Counted from the stretch's first letter, positions 1 through 8,568 are shown. The stretch is 38,271 nucleotides of DNA from an uncultured Clostridia bacterium (GCA_947629505.1 CANRDW010000007.1:1-38271); one strand, 5' to 3'. The notes: generated from the letters alone by a model not told the origin. Numbers and translations are program-made.

Positions 1-276
1 CAACAGAGCAACTGCCGTCTGCGTTCAGCACAACATCAATCTGTGTGCAATATCCCGCAAGTGCTTCATCAATAGAGTTGTCCACCACTTCTTGGACAAG
101 GTGATGAAGGCCGTGTGAATCGGTTGAGCCGATATACATTCCCGGGCGTTTACGGACAGGTTCAAGCCCTTCCAAGACCTGAATTTCTCCCGCATCATAT
201 TTGGTGCTTTTAGAAAGTTTTTCAGTTTCTTCAAGTTCTTTTAATTCTTCATTTTTCAAATCTTCATTTTCCATGA
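1..276 (-). CDS. gyrB: DNA gyrase subunit B (or ParE), N-terminal part, truncated by window edge
   Basis: Reverse-strand translation [91 protein letters not shown]; the [18 protein letters not shown] and [13 protein letters not shown] motifs are typical of GyrB/ParE. Missing from the ORF track because it runs off the edge. Confidence 0.93.
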
Positions 277-370
277 TGCAATTATTCCCTTTATATATAT
301 AAATATACTATATTATAATATATAATAGGAAAAAAATCAATCATATTAAGGCAAGATTTCAAAAATTTTA

Positions 371-399
371 TTGACTTAATGCGCTTTGTGTGTTAAGAT
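371..399 (+). promoter_or_regulatory. sigma-A type promoter of the fic gene (TTGACT-17-TAAGAT), 6 nt before ATG
   Basis: TTGACT 371-376, 17-nt spacer, TAAGAT 394-399, ATG at 406. Confidence 0.65.
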
Positions 400-405
400 T
401 TGCAT

Positions 406-1509
406 ATGAAATTTAAATCACAATTTAAAGAAGAAAAAAGACAAAGTTTTATAAGAAAGTTTGAGCAACTTCCTTTATCTCTTGTCACAGACAAGCCATA
501 TGAATATTACAACGAAAAGGATTGCATTTTTTGGATAAATCCAAAAGCAAAAAATGGCAGCAGAAATCTCAATTTTTATTCTTTCAACAGACGCGATTAT
601 TCAGAGCTTAATCAAATGTTAAACAAACTTTCAGAAAGAGAAGAAAAAATGCGAAAACAGGGCTATGACCTTGGCGGCATCAAAAGTTTCAACAGAAATA
701 TTTGGCTTGACCTTTCGCGTGAAAGCAGCGCCATTGAGGGCATAATGGATGATTTTTCATATGACCTTTTGGACTTTCGTGCAAAGTTGCGCGGGGAGTT
801 TGCAGTAGATCCAAGTTTGGAAAACTTTGATTATAGGGATTATTTCAAAAAATTGTATGAACAAACTCAAAAAATCAAGCAAAACAATGACAGCCGAGTT
901 ATTATTGGCAATAAAAAAGCACATCCGCTGTCAATTGCCACAATAAATCACTTTATTGCATTCAAATACATCTATCACTGCGCAAAAGCAAATAGAAAAA
1001 ACGCAGATGTTTCATCTAAAGAATTTGTGGAAATTTTGAAAAATGCAAGTGCGCTCATGTCTGGAAATGAACTTGTCACATTCCGCACAATGCCAGCAAA
1101 GGTGACGGATACAAAGTGGAACACCGCAAGGCCAGACGAAGTTGTTGACCGCATGGACACTTTGTGTAAATGGGTTGTGGATGGGTCACAAAGCGGGGGA
1201 TTAAACCCTATTGAAAAGGCAGCATTTTTTCACGCAGAGTTTATTCGCATTCATCCTTTTGTTGATGGAAATGGCAGAACGGGAAGAATAATGTCAAACT
1301 ACATTTTGATAAAAAATGAAATGCCGACTGTGGCACTTCGCTATCAAAACACGGACGAATATTTTGCCGCACTCAACAAGGCAATAACAACTCATGAAAT
1401 TGATGATTTGATTGATATTTTTTACAATTCAGTTTGCAACAACGCTCAAAAAATAGACGAATGCCTAGATTACATAGAAAAAAACAACAAAAAAGAGAAA
1501 ATAAAATAA
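406..1509 (+). CDS. Fic family protein (putative AMPylase), class II-like with N-terminal inhibitory motif
   Basis: Fic core motif IHPFVDGNGRTGR; N-terminal SSAIEG fits the (S/T)xxxE(G/N) inhibitory motif. Start chosen at ATG 406 rather than the TTG at 400. Confidence 0.93.
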   Translation: MKFKSQFKEEKRQSFIRKFEQLPLSLVTDKPYEYYNEKDCIFWINPKAKNGSRNLNFYSFNRRDYSELNQMLNKLSEREEKMRKQGYDLGGIKSFNRNIWLDLSRESSAIEGIMDDFSYDLLDFRAKLRGEFAVDPSLENFDYRDYFKKLYEQTQKIKQNNDSRVIIGNKKAHPLSIATINHFIAFKYIYHCAKANRKNADVSSKEFVEILKNASALMSGNELVTFRTMPAKVTDTKWNTARPDEVVDRMDTLCKWVVDGSQSGGLNPIEKAAFFHAEFIRIHPFVDGNGRTGRIMSNYILIKNEMPTVALRYQNTDEYFAALNKAITTHEIDDLIDIFYNSVCNNAQKIDECLDYIEKNNKKEKIK

Positions 1510-1510
1510 A

Positions 1511-1711
1511 TTATTCATCCAAACCTAAAATTCTGTCAGCGGAAATATCTAAGGATTTGCAAATTGCACGCAAACTGTCATAGCCTGGCTTACTTTTTCC
1601 ACTCAGCCATTCACTTACTTGGCTTTGTTTAACTCCAATAATTTTTGCAAGTTGTGATTGATTTAAATTAAAATCAACCATAATATCTTTTAAAATATCT
1701 ATAAAATCCAT
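1511..1711 (-). CDS. XRE-family helix-turn-helix regulator (66 aa)
   Basis: NLNQSQLAKIIGVKQSQVSEWLSGKSKPGYDSLRAICKSLDISADRILGL is a typical HTH_3; RBS AGGAGT upstream. Confidence 0.92.
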   Translation of the reverse strand: MDFIDILKDIMVDFNLNQSQLAKIIGVKQSQVSEWLSGKSKPGYDSLRAICKSLDISADRILGLDE

Positions 1712-1738
1712 AATAACTTACTCCTATTATTAGATTTT

Positions 1739-1752
1739 ATAGAAAATTCTAT
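1739..1752. promoter_or_regulatory. operator-like inverted repeat copy 1 (ATAGAAAATTCTAT)
   Basis: 6-bp arms ATAGAA/TTCTAT with 2-nt centre; identical copy 29 bp downstream. Confidence 0.7.
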
Positions 1753-1760
1753 TCAATTGC

Positions 1761-1789
1761 TTGACATATAGAAAATTCTATAGTAAAGT
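1761..1789 (+). promoter_or_regulatory. promoter TTGACA-17-TAAAGT of the SLOG gene; spacer holds operator copy 2 (1768-1781)
   Basis: TTGACA 1761-1766, ATAGAAAATTCTAT 1768-1781, TAAAGT 1784-1789, ATG 1796. Confidence 0.7.
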
Positions 1790-1795
1790 TATTTT

Positions 1796-2311
1796 ATGGA
1801 AAATAAAGAAAAAATTGTATGCTTTACAGGTCATCGTCCCATAAAATTGCCATGGGGGTATAATGAAGAAAAAGAAAACTGTATTCAATTTAAAAAAGAT
1901 TTAGAAAAAGTAATTAGAAATGAAATTAACAATGGCGCTGAAATATTTTTAACAGGAATGGCTGAAGGGTTTGATATGATTGCGGCGGAAATAGTTTTAA
2001 AATTAATAAAAGAATTTCCTAATATAAAAATTATTGCCGTTATTCCATGTAAAAATCAAGAAAAAAAATGGAATATCAGTCAACAAGAAAGATATTGGAA
2101 TATCGTAAATCAATGTGATAAGAGGATAATTTTATCTGAAAATATTACAAAAGAATGTTTTAATCAAAGAAACATGTTTATGGTACAAAATTCTCACTCT
2201 TGTATTGCTTGTTGGAATGGTAAGCCAAGTGGAACAGGAAATACAATTAGATATGCAAAGGAATATAGTTTAAAAATTAAAGTAATCAATCCAGAAGAAT
2301 ATAAAATTTAA
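1796..2311 (+). CDS. SLOG superfamily / DUF1273 (YpsA-like) protein
   Basis: N-terminal IVCFTGHRPIKLPWGYNEE, internal FLTGMAEGFDMIAAEIVL and IPCKNQEKKW match the YpsA/DUF1273 pattern. Confidence 0.8.
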   Translation: MENKEKIVCFTGHRPIKLPWGYNEEKENCIQFKKDLEKVIRNEINNGAEIFLTGMAEGFDMIAAEIVLKLIKEFPNIKIIAVIPCKNQEKKWNISQQERYWNIVNQCDKRIILSENITKECFNQRNMFMVQNSHSCIACWNGKPSGTGNTIRYAKEYSLKIKVINPEEYKI

Positions 2312-2409
2312 AAACATTGATAAAAATGGCACACTTTTGGCACACATTGTTGTTTTGGGGTTGAATTTTGATTATAAAAATTCAAAGTAGCCACGACCAA
2401 TTTGCCAGC

Positions 2410-2508
2410 GACCTCCGGGTTAGACTACGCTGCGCTTCGTGGCGTTCGCAAACAAGTTTGCTCGGCTTGAGCTCTCCGGCTCGCTACGCCCGCCGGGCTA
2501 CATAACCC
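2410..2508. other. GC-rich intergenic tract bounded by oppositely oriented tRNA-fMet anticodon-arm-like fragments
   Basis: GACCTCCGGGTTA (2410-2422) equals a stretch of the minus-strand tRNA-fMet gene; GCCGGGCTACATAACCC (2492-2508) equals tRNA GCCGGGCTCATAACCC with one inserted A, opposite orientation. Confidence 0.45.
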
Positions 2509-2516
2509 TCATGAAA

Positions 2517-2550
2517 TAAAAAAGACTGATTAAAATAAATCAGCCTTATT
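2517..2550 (-). terminator. rho-independent terminator (copy associated with the tRNA remnant)
   Basis: Minus strand AAGGCTGATTTATTTTAATCAGTCTTTTTT; near-copy of the terminator after tRNA-fMet. Confidence 0.7.
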
Positions 2551-2586
2551 TGGTTGCGAGGAGTGGATTTGAACCACTGACGCAAC
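2551..2586 (-). pseudogene. truncated tRNA remnant (T-arm, 3' acceptor strand and CCA only)
   Basis: Minus strand ...AGTGGTTCAAATCCACTCCTCGCAACCA; 3' end CCTCGCAACCA identical to tRNA-fMet, T-stem differs but is self-complementary; no D-arm or 5' acceptor strand upstream. Confidence 0.65.
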
Positions 2587-2623
2587 GCAATTTATACTTT
2601 GTATAACCCTTTTTTCAAAAATA

Positions 2624-2652
2624 AAAGACTGATTTATTTCAATCAGCCTTAT
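2624..2652 (-). terminator. rho-independent terminator downstream of tRNA-fMet
   Basis: Minus strand AATAAGGCTGATTGAAATAAATCAGTCTTTTATTTTT hairpin plus T-run. Confidence 0.75.
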
Positions 2653-2653
2653 T

Positions 2654-2730
<77 letters not shown>

Positions 2731-2777
2731 TCACATGGCATATTTTAATATATTCGCAAAGTTTTGTCAAGTGTTAA

Positions 2778-3488
2778 TCACAACAAAATTGCTAAAAACA
2801 TGAAAAACATTGCCAAAATATATGTCAAATGATTGTATTTTGTGTCAAAATACACTTTAAGAATTAAATGTGCGCCAAGAATCAAAAGTCCCAAAGCAAA
2901 CAGGACATTTGCCGATGCAAAAGAATACAAAAGCACAATCACAATGTTTGAAAGGCAAAGGCCGATTGCCAAAAAGATTGGAATGTTTAAGCCAAACTTT
3001 TTGAAATAGTCTTTTGTGTTTTCAAATTTTTCTTGTTTAATGATAAAATGCAAGAAAGTCAAAAATGCGCCAAGGGCAAGTCCTGTCAAAATCGCAAAAG
3101 GCGTTTCTTTGCCCAAATAGAGCGAGCAAAAACTCAGAGCAATTGCTGACAGGGGATATGCCAAACTTGGCAAAATAAGGGCAATATTTTCAAAAATTCG
3201 GGCATTTTTTGCGTTTTTATTTGAAATTTCAGTGTTTTCTTCGTCAATTTGCTGTTTTTGTGGAGGTTTTATCACTGTCAAAAACATTGGCAGCACACTT
3301 ACAATCAAAATTATTGAAAAGCCACCAAAAGAATTTTTATATGCCATGCAGGAAATTGTGGTGCAGATTATGGCGATATACATGCCAATTTGCAGGGCAA
3401 CTTTAAAATATGAGTTTTTCACAAAGCACAAACTCACTCCAAGTGCCACTGTTGCAACAAACATACAAATCACCATTGCCAACAACAT
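2778..3488 (-). CDS. multi-pass integral membrane protein of unknown function (possibly YhhN-like, not certain)
   Basis: About 7-8 hydrophobic segments; no diagnostic motif recognised. Confidence 0.6.
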   Translation of the reverse strand: MLLAMVICMFVATVALGVSLCFVKNSYFKVALQIGMYIAIICTTISCMAYKNSFGGFSIILIVSVLPMFLTVIKPPQKQQIDEENTEISNKNAKNARIFENIALILPSLAYPLSAIALSFCSLYLGKETPFAILTGLALGAFLTFLHFIIKQEKFENTKDYFKKFGLNIPIFLAIGLCLSNIVIVLLYSFASANVLFALGLLILGAHLILKVYFDTKYNHLTYILAMFFMFLAILL

Positions 3489-3526
3489 ATAATTATTTTA
3501 TCAAAAAAACTAAAAAAGTCCAACAA

Positions 3527-3556
3527 AAAAACGCATGATTTTCTCACGCGTTTAAT
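3527..3556 (-). terminator. terminator after glnS
   Basis: Minus strand AAACGCGTGAGAAAATCATGCGTTTTTTTG hairpin (one mismatch) plus T-run. Confidence 0.6.
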
Positions 3557-3560
3557 TTTT

Positions 3561-5258
3561 TTATTTATTTGGCTTAAAACCGTCTTTCAAAGAGATTGTG
3601 CTGTTGAAGATAAGGTTGTCTTTTGTGCTGTCTTTGTCCACGCAATAATATCCCTTTCGCATAAACTGAAATTTATCTTCCACCTTTGCATCTTTCAAAA
3701 AGTTTTCTGCAAGTGCGGTTGTTTCAATCAGTGAATTTGGCTCTAAGATTTCACTTATTGCTGTGCCTTCAGAGAGCGCTTTTGCAGGGTTTTTATATTC
3801 TTCTTTGATAAGGTTTTTAAACTGTCTGATTGTCACTTTAAAGCAGTTGTCTTTTGAAACAAAATGAATTGTGCCTTTACACTTTATGCCCGAGTTGTCT
3901 TCGCCACTTTTTGTTTCTGGCAGATATTCACACTCCAAATGGTCAACATTGCCGTCTTTGTCCAAAACTGCCTTGTTGCATTTTATGATATATGCACCTT
4001 TCAGGCGCACAATTCCGCCCTCAACAAGTCTGTTGTATTTAGGTGGTGGATTCAGCGAAAAATCTTCGCGTTCAATGTAAATCTCTTTGCCAAAAACTGC
4101 CTTGTGTTTGCCGGAATTTTCGTCATTTGGATTGTTTTCAATCTCAATTTCTTCGCTTTTTTCAAGATTTGTAATCACAACTTTAAGTGGATCAAGCACA
4201 ACCATTGCGCGCGTTGCAATCTTGTTCAAATCTTCACGCACGTAATATTCCAAAGCACTGTAAGGCACGGTCACCTCAAGCACATTGCCCCAGCCTGTGG
4301 ATTTCACAAACTGTTTGATTGCGTTTGCAGTGTAGCCGCGGCGACGAACTCCCACAAGAGTTGGAAAGCGTGGGTCGTCCCAGCCGTTTACATATCCCTC
4401 TTTGACAAGTTGTTTTAAATAGCGCTTGCCAATCAGCACATTTTCAATTGTAAGTCTTGAAAATTCTCGCTGTTTTGGAGCAAAAGGCTTTTTCCAGCCA
4501 TTTTCAATAAACCAATCATAAAGTGGGCGGTGGTCACGAAACTCCATACTGCAAAGGCTGTAAGTCACGCCCTCAAGAGCGTCTTCCATAGGATGAGCAA
4601 AGTCATACATTGGATAAATGCACCACTTGTTGCCAAGTTTGTAATGCTCTGCCCTTAAAACACGATACATAACAGGGTCACGCATATTCATATTTGGATG
4701 TGCCATGTCGATTTTAGCGCGAAGTGTTGCCTTTCCGTCAGCAAATTTGCCGTCACGCATATCATGAAAGAGTTTCAAATTTTCTTCTGGGGTGCGGTTG
4801 CGATAAGGGCTTTCTTTGCCCGGCTCGGTGAGTGTTCCGCGCGTTGCTGAAACTTCTTCGGCGGACAGCTCACACACATATGCCTTGCCATCTAGAATCA
4901 TCTGTTCGGCGATTTTGTAGATGTCGTCAAAATATGCCTCACTTGCAAACACAAGTTTGTAAGGCTTGTAGCCAAGCCACGCCAAATCGTCCATATAACT
5001 GTCCGAAAATTCGCCCTCTTCTTTGACAGGGTTGGTGTCGTCCATTCTAAGGTAGGTTTTTCCGCCAAATTTGATTGCCGTGTCAAAATCTATTGTCCAC
5101 GCTTTTGCGTGTGCAATATGCCAATATCCGCTTGGTTCTGGGGGACAACGCGTGATAACCTCTTTTGTGCGTCCAGCCTTTATATCTTCAATGATTTCTT
5201 CTTCTAATTCATTTTCTGGGACAATGCTGTCCACATCAATTCCATTTGCAAGTTTCAT
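3561..5258 (-). CDS. glnS: glutaminyl-tRNA synthetase (GlnRS), divergent signature motifs
   Basis: RCPPEPSGYWHIAHAKAW, DDTNPVKEEGEF, YDFAHPMEDALEGVTYSLCSMEFRDHRPLYDWFIENG, EFSRLTIENV and GWDDPRFPTLVGVRRRGYT align to bacterial GlnRS. Confidence 0.93.
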   Translation of the reverse strand: MKLANGIDVDSIVPENELEEEIIEDIKAGRTKEVITRCPPEPSGYWHIAHAKAWTIDFDTAIKFGGKTYLRMDDTNPVKEEGEFSDSYMDDLAWLGYKPYKLVFASEAYFDDIYKIAEQMILDGKAYVCELSAEEVSATRGTLTEPGKESPYRNRTPEENLKLFHDMRDGKFADGKATLRAKIDMAHPNMNMRDPVMYRVLRAEHYKLGNKWCIYPMYDFAHPMEDALEGVTYSLCSMEFRDHRPLYDWFIENGWKKPFAPKQREFSRLTIENVLIGKRYLKQLVKEGYVNGWDDPRFPTLVGVRRRGYTANAIKQFVKSTGWGNVLEVTVPYSALEYYVREDLNKIATRAMVVLDPLKVVITNLEKSEEIEIENNPNDENSGKHKAVFGKEIYIEREDFSLNPPPKYNRLVEGGIVRLKGAYIIKCNKAVLDKDGNVDHLECEYLPETKSGEDNSGIKCKGTIHFVSKDNCFKVTIRQFKNLIKEEYKNPAKALSEGTAISEILEPNSLIETTALAENFLKDAKVEDKFQFMRKGYYCVDKDSTKDNLIFNSTISLKDGFKPNK

Positions 5259-5321
5259 AACAACTCCTAACTATGTAATTTTAAATCAAATGACAATTTT
5301 TTGTCAAATAAATGCAAAAAA

Positions 5322-5921
5322 TTATGCTCCGATATCGTCCATTTTGAGTTTTTGGCGAAGTTTTTGTTTAATTCGCGAAAGACTGTTGTCAATCGCCTTG
5401 TTTTGCACCTTTAAAATCTTGGAGATTTCTCTGTAAGAATAACCTTGCAAATACAAAACCAAAACTTTGTATTCTTGCGGAGAAAGTAAAGTTTTCAAAC
5501 TTTCTTTAAGTTCTTTATAATTTTCTTTTTCAATGATTGTGTTTGCAGGGGTGTAATCCAAAACCAACTCCACCGGCAGCGTGTCTTTGTTGTTGTCAGA
5601 AAAACTTTGAAGTGAAACGGCTGTGGAAAGTGGTTTGTTTTTGTTGGTGTTTGCTTTTTTAATGGCGTTGTGAATTTGGTGTTTTATGCAAGTTATGGCG
5701 TAGGTTTTGAAGGTTGCTTCTTTGCGTGTCGGGTCAAAACTTTTGATTGCGCGATAAAGCCCAATCATGCCCTCTTGAATGATGTCCTCCATTTCGCCAC
5801 CGACAATAAAATATCCACGACAGATTTTCACAACATAATCTTTATATTTTGTGATTAAGTCAATTTCTGCCGTCACATCTCCATTTTGGATTTTTTCAAT
5901 AAGTTTTTCGTCAGTTTCCAT
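5322..5921 (-). CDS. sigH: RNA polymerase sigma-70 family factor, SigH (Spo0H)-like
   Basis: YFIVGGEMEDIIQEGMIGLYRAIKSFDPTRKEATFKTYAITCIKHQIHNAIKKANTNKNKPLSTAVSL resembles SigH; C-terminal region 4 HTH; synteny with rlmB and mrnC. Confidence 0.88.
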   Translation of the reverse strand: METDEKLIEKIQNGDVTAEIDLITKYKDYVVKICRGYFIVGGEMEDIIQEGMIGLYRAIKSFDPTRKEATFKTYAITCIKHQIHNAIKKANTNKNKPLSTAVSLQSFSDNNKDTLPVELVLDYTPANTIIEKENYKELKESLKTLLSPQEYKVLVLYLQGYSYREISKILKVQNKAIDNSLSRIKQKLRQKLKMDDIGA

Positions 5922-5931
5922 TTTTTCTCAA

Positions 5932-6648
5932 CTAATTTGAATTTTTTTGCCTCAAAATCTCATAAATTGCAATCCCGGCACTCACACTTGCGTTTAGTGA
6001 GTTGACACTTCCATAAACGGGCAGGGTGACAATGCCGTCACAATATGTCCTCAGGGATGGCTTGATGCCTTCACCCTCACTGCCAATCACAAGTCCAATT
6101 TTGCCTTTGAGATTTGTTTTGTAGATATCTTGTCCGCCAAGTTCACAGGCGTAAATCCAAAAGCCGTTGTCTTTTAAGAAGTCAACCGCTTCTTTAAGGT
6201 TTGTCACGCGCGCAATTTTCATGTGAGAAATCGCGCCAGCACTTGTGCGCACAACAGTTTCATTCACTTGGCAGGCACGCTGCTTTGGAATGACAATGCC
6301 ATCTACTCCGGCGCATTCGCAGGTCCTTATGATAGCACCAAGATTGTGCGGATCTTCAATTCCGTCCAAAAGCACCACTAAACTTTCTTCTTTTGCGTTT
6401 TCCAAAATCTCTTCAACGCTTGAATATTCAAACTCCACCGTTTCGGCGATGTAGCCTTGATGGTGGGCGGTCACAGATTTTGCGTCCATAAGTTTTTTAG
6501 GCAAAAATTCCACGCGAAGTTTGTTTTTGCGCGCAAGCGAAATGACATCGTCTTTGCGCGATGCATAATTTTTGTCCACGATAATTTTGTTGATTGTGGC
6601 ATTGTTTTTTATCGCTTCAATAACTTGATTTTTTCCTTCAATATTCAT
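5932..6648 (-). CDS. rlmB: 23S rRNA 2'-O-methyltransferase RlmB family (SpoU)
   Basis: LLDGIEDPHNLGAIIRTCECAGVDGIVI, GLVIGSEGEGIKPSLRTYCD, PVYGSVNSLNASVSAGIAIYEILRQ are SpoU motifs. Confidence 0.94.
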   Translation of the reverse strand: MNIEGKNQVIEAIKNNATINKIIVDKNYASRKDDVISLARKNKLRVEFLPKKLMDAKSVTAHHQGYIAETVEFEYSSVEEILENAKEESLVVLLDGIEDPHNLGAIIRTCECAGVDGIVIPKQRACQVNETVVRTSAGAISHMKIARVTNLKEAVDFLKDNGFWIYACELGGQDIYKTNLKGKIGLVIGSEGEGIKPSLRTYCDGIVTLPVYGSVNSLNASVSAGIAIYEILRQKNSN

Positions 6649-6664
6649 AAAAACCTCTTTTTTA

Positions 6665-7030
6665 TCAAATTTCCATAGATTTTTGCAGAATTTTTGCCAA
6701 TTTTTCGTTCTTTTTTGTCAAATATAAAAATCCAATCAGCGCTTCAAAAGATGTCGCTTTTTTGTAAGTTTCTTCATCAAAGTTTTTCGCCCCATGCTTG
6801 TTTTTGGTGTTTCGCGCCTTTCGCACAATGTCCTTTTCTTCATCGTCCAAAAGGTCAAAAACCTTGTCCAAAGCCTTTGCCTGCGACAAAGCATTGCAAA
6901 AAGATTTTGCTTTGTTGTTGTAGGTGTTAAGTTTTTCTTTTTGCCCACTAATGACAATTTCGCGCACATAGGCGGTGTGAATTGCATCACCTAAAAACGC
7001 AAGCGCAAGCGGGGACAGGTCATCAAACAT
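6665..7030 (-). CDS. mrnC: Mini-ribonuclease III (MrnC)
   Basis: LSPLALAFLGDAIHTAYVRE, RKARNTKNKHGAKN, YKKATSFEALIGFLYL. Start re-set to ATG at 7030 with AGGAG upstream; the track's N-terminal extension covers a repeat. Confidence 0.92.
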   Translation of the reverse strand: MFDDLSPLALAFLGDAIHTAYVREIVISGQKEKLNTYNNKAKSFCNALSQAKALDKVFDLLDDEEKDIVRKARNTKNKHGAKNFDEETYKKATSFEALIGFLYLTKKNEKLAKILQKSMEI

Positions 7031-7045
7031 TTCAGGACTCCTTTT

Positions 7046-7074
7046 TTCTGAGATTCTTCGACTCCGTCTCAGAA
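7046..7074. repeat. hairpin in the common intergenic GATTCTTCGACTCCG...TCTCAGAATGACGG type sequence
   Basis: TTCTGAGA (7046-7053) / TCTCAGAA (7067-7074) perfect inverted repeat. Confidence 0.55.
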
Positions 7075-7115
7075 TGACGGATGCGAAGCCTTTCTTTCGC
7101 ATATAGAAACCCGAG

Positions 7116-7162
7116 TTTCAATTTTGCGAGTGTAGAACTGTGTTCGGCAAGCAAAATTGAAA
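7116..7162. repeat. 12-bp perfect inverted repeat in long intergenic region
   Basis: TTTCAATTTTGC (7116-7127) and GCAAAATTGAAA (7151-7162) with 23-nt loop. Confidence 0.75.
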
Positions 7163-7402
7163 TCGCACTTCTGTCGCCAGCAAAATGTCCAGCGGAATTT
7201 TGCTCATATAAAAGCACTTATGTAGACGCGCAAGTGTCACAATCTGCAAGCCTTACTCGTTTTTATCTTACGATAAAAAGCTTCGTCTTTGCTTTTGATT
7301 GCTCCTTTTCCCAAAAAATGCAAGCATTATTTTGGGGGCCCATTATCAGTGCGGTTTTCGTTTGGCGCGAGGAAGAGGCAAAACCAAATGTAAAAGCGCC
7401 GC

Positions 7403-7426
7403 TTTTTGCCATAAAAATGGCAAAAA
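7403..7426 (-). terminator. terminator after ychF
   Basis: 10-bp perfect stem TTTTTGCCAT-AAAA-ATGGCAAAAA downstream of the ychF stop. Confidence 0.7.
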
Positions 7427-7450
7427 CAAGCCAAAATGAAGGTTTTGCCG

Positions 7451-8545
7451 TCAGTTGTTAAACTTAAACAAAATCACATCGCCGTCTTGGACGACATAGT
7501 CTTTGCCTTCCATGCGCACCTTGCCTTTTTCTTTTGCTTTCAAAAAGTTGCCGGCTTCCACAAGGTCGGCGTAGGATACAATTTCAGCTTTAATAAAGCC
7601 CTTTTCAAAATCCGAGTGAATTTTGCCGGCGGCTTCAGGGGCTTTTGTGCCTTTTGTGATTGTCCACGCACGCACTTCTTTTTCGCCCGCTGTGAGATAA
7701 CTTTGAAGCCCCAAAAGGTCATAACTTGCCACAACAAGTTTTTCAAGCCCACTTTCTTTTATGCCAAGTTCTTCTTTAAACATGGCGCGCTCTTCTTTTT
7801 CAAGCATGGCGATTTCTTCTTCGATTTTTGCGCATAAAACAACCACTTTTGCGTTTTCAGATGCTGCAATTTCTTTGACAGTTTTCACAAAGTTGTTGTC
7901 TGGGGCGGTGATTTCGTTTTCAGCGATATTTGCAACATAAATCACAGGTTTTGCGGTGAGCAGCGCAAAGTTTTTTAAAAGTTTTTTCTCTTCTTCATTG
8001 AAACTAAGCATTCTTGCTTGTTTGCCTTGTTCCAGCGCCTCTTTGATTCTTTGCATCATGTCAACGCTTGTCAAAAGCGCTTTGTCCTTGTTTTGTCTTG
8101 CAACTTTTTCATTTTTTTCAAGATATTTTGTCACTTGTTCAAGGTCGGAAAGGGCAAGTTCCATTTCAATGACTTCAATGTCGCGCTTTGGGTCGATTGA
8201 GCCACTCACGTGAATGATTTTTTCGTTTTCAAAACATCTCACAACATGCACAATCGCATCCACTTCGCGAATATGACTTAAAAATTTGTTGCCAAGTCCT
8301 TCGCCATGACTTGCACCAGCAACCAAGCCCGCAATATCCACAAATTCAATGCTTGCAGGCGTGATTTTTTGTGTGTTATACATTTTCCCTAAAACATTAA
8401 GCCTTTCGTCCGGCACATCCACAATGCCCACATTAGGCTCGATTGTGCAAAAAGGATAGTTGGCACTTTCTGCGCCAGCCTCCGTTATTGCATTAAAAAG
8501 TGAACTTTTGCCAACATTAGGCAGTCCTACTACGCCAATTTTCAT
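7451..8545 (-). CDS. ychF: redox-regulated ATPase / GTPase YchF (Obg family)
   Basis: [65 protein letters not shown]-like C-terminus. Start at 8545 (GGAGA RBS). Confidence 0.96.
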   Translation of the reverse strand: MKIGVVGLPNVGKSSLFNAITEAGAESANYPFCTIEPNVGIVDVPDERLNVLGKMYNTQKITPASIEFVDIAGLVAGASHGEGLGNKFLSHIREVDAIVHVVRCFENEKIIHVSGSIDPKRDIEVIEMELALSDLEQVTKYLEKNEKVARQNKDKALLTSVDMMQRIKEALEQGKQARMLSFNEEEKKLLKNFALLTAKPVIYVANIAENEITAPDNNFVKTVKEIAASENAKVVVLCAKIEEEIAMLEKEERAMFKEELGIKESGLEKLVVASYDLLGLQSYLTAGEKEVRAWTITKGTKAPEAAGKIHSDFEKGFIKAEIVSYADLVEAGNFLKAKEKGKVRMEGKDYVVQDGDVILFKFNN

Positions 8546-8568
8546 ATTTTTCTCCATTATAAGTGCAA

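Noticed and set aside
25-234. 69-aa minus-strand ORF from the track
   Set aside because: Out-of-frame shadow of the truncated gyrB frame (1-276).
3864-5436. Plus-strand ORFs (184, 69, 64, 121 aa)
   Set aside because: Antisense to glnS and the sigH 3' end; no protein-like features or RBS.
7081-7461. 126-aa plus-strand ORF in the mrnC-ychF gap
   Set aside because: Composition unlike a protein, overlaps inverted repeats and the ychF terminator; better explained as structured intergenic sequence.
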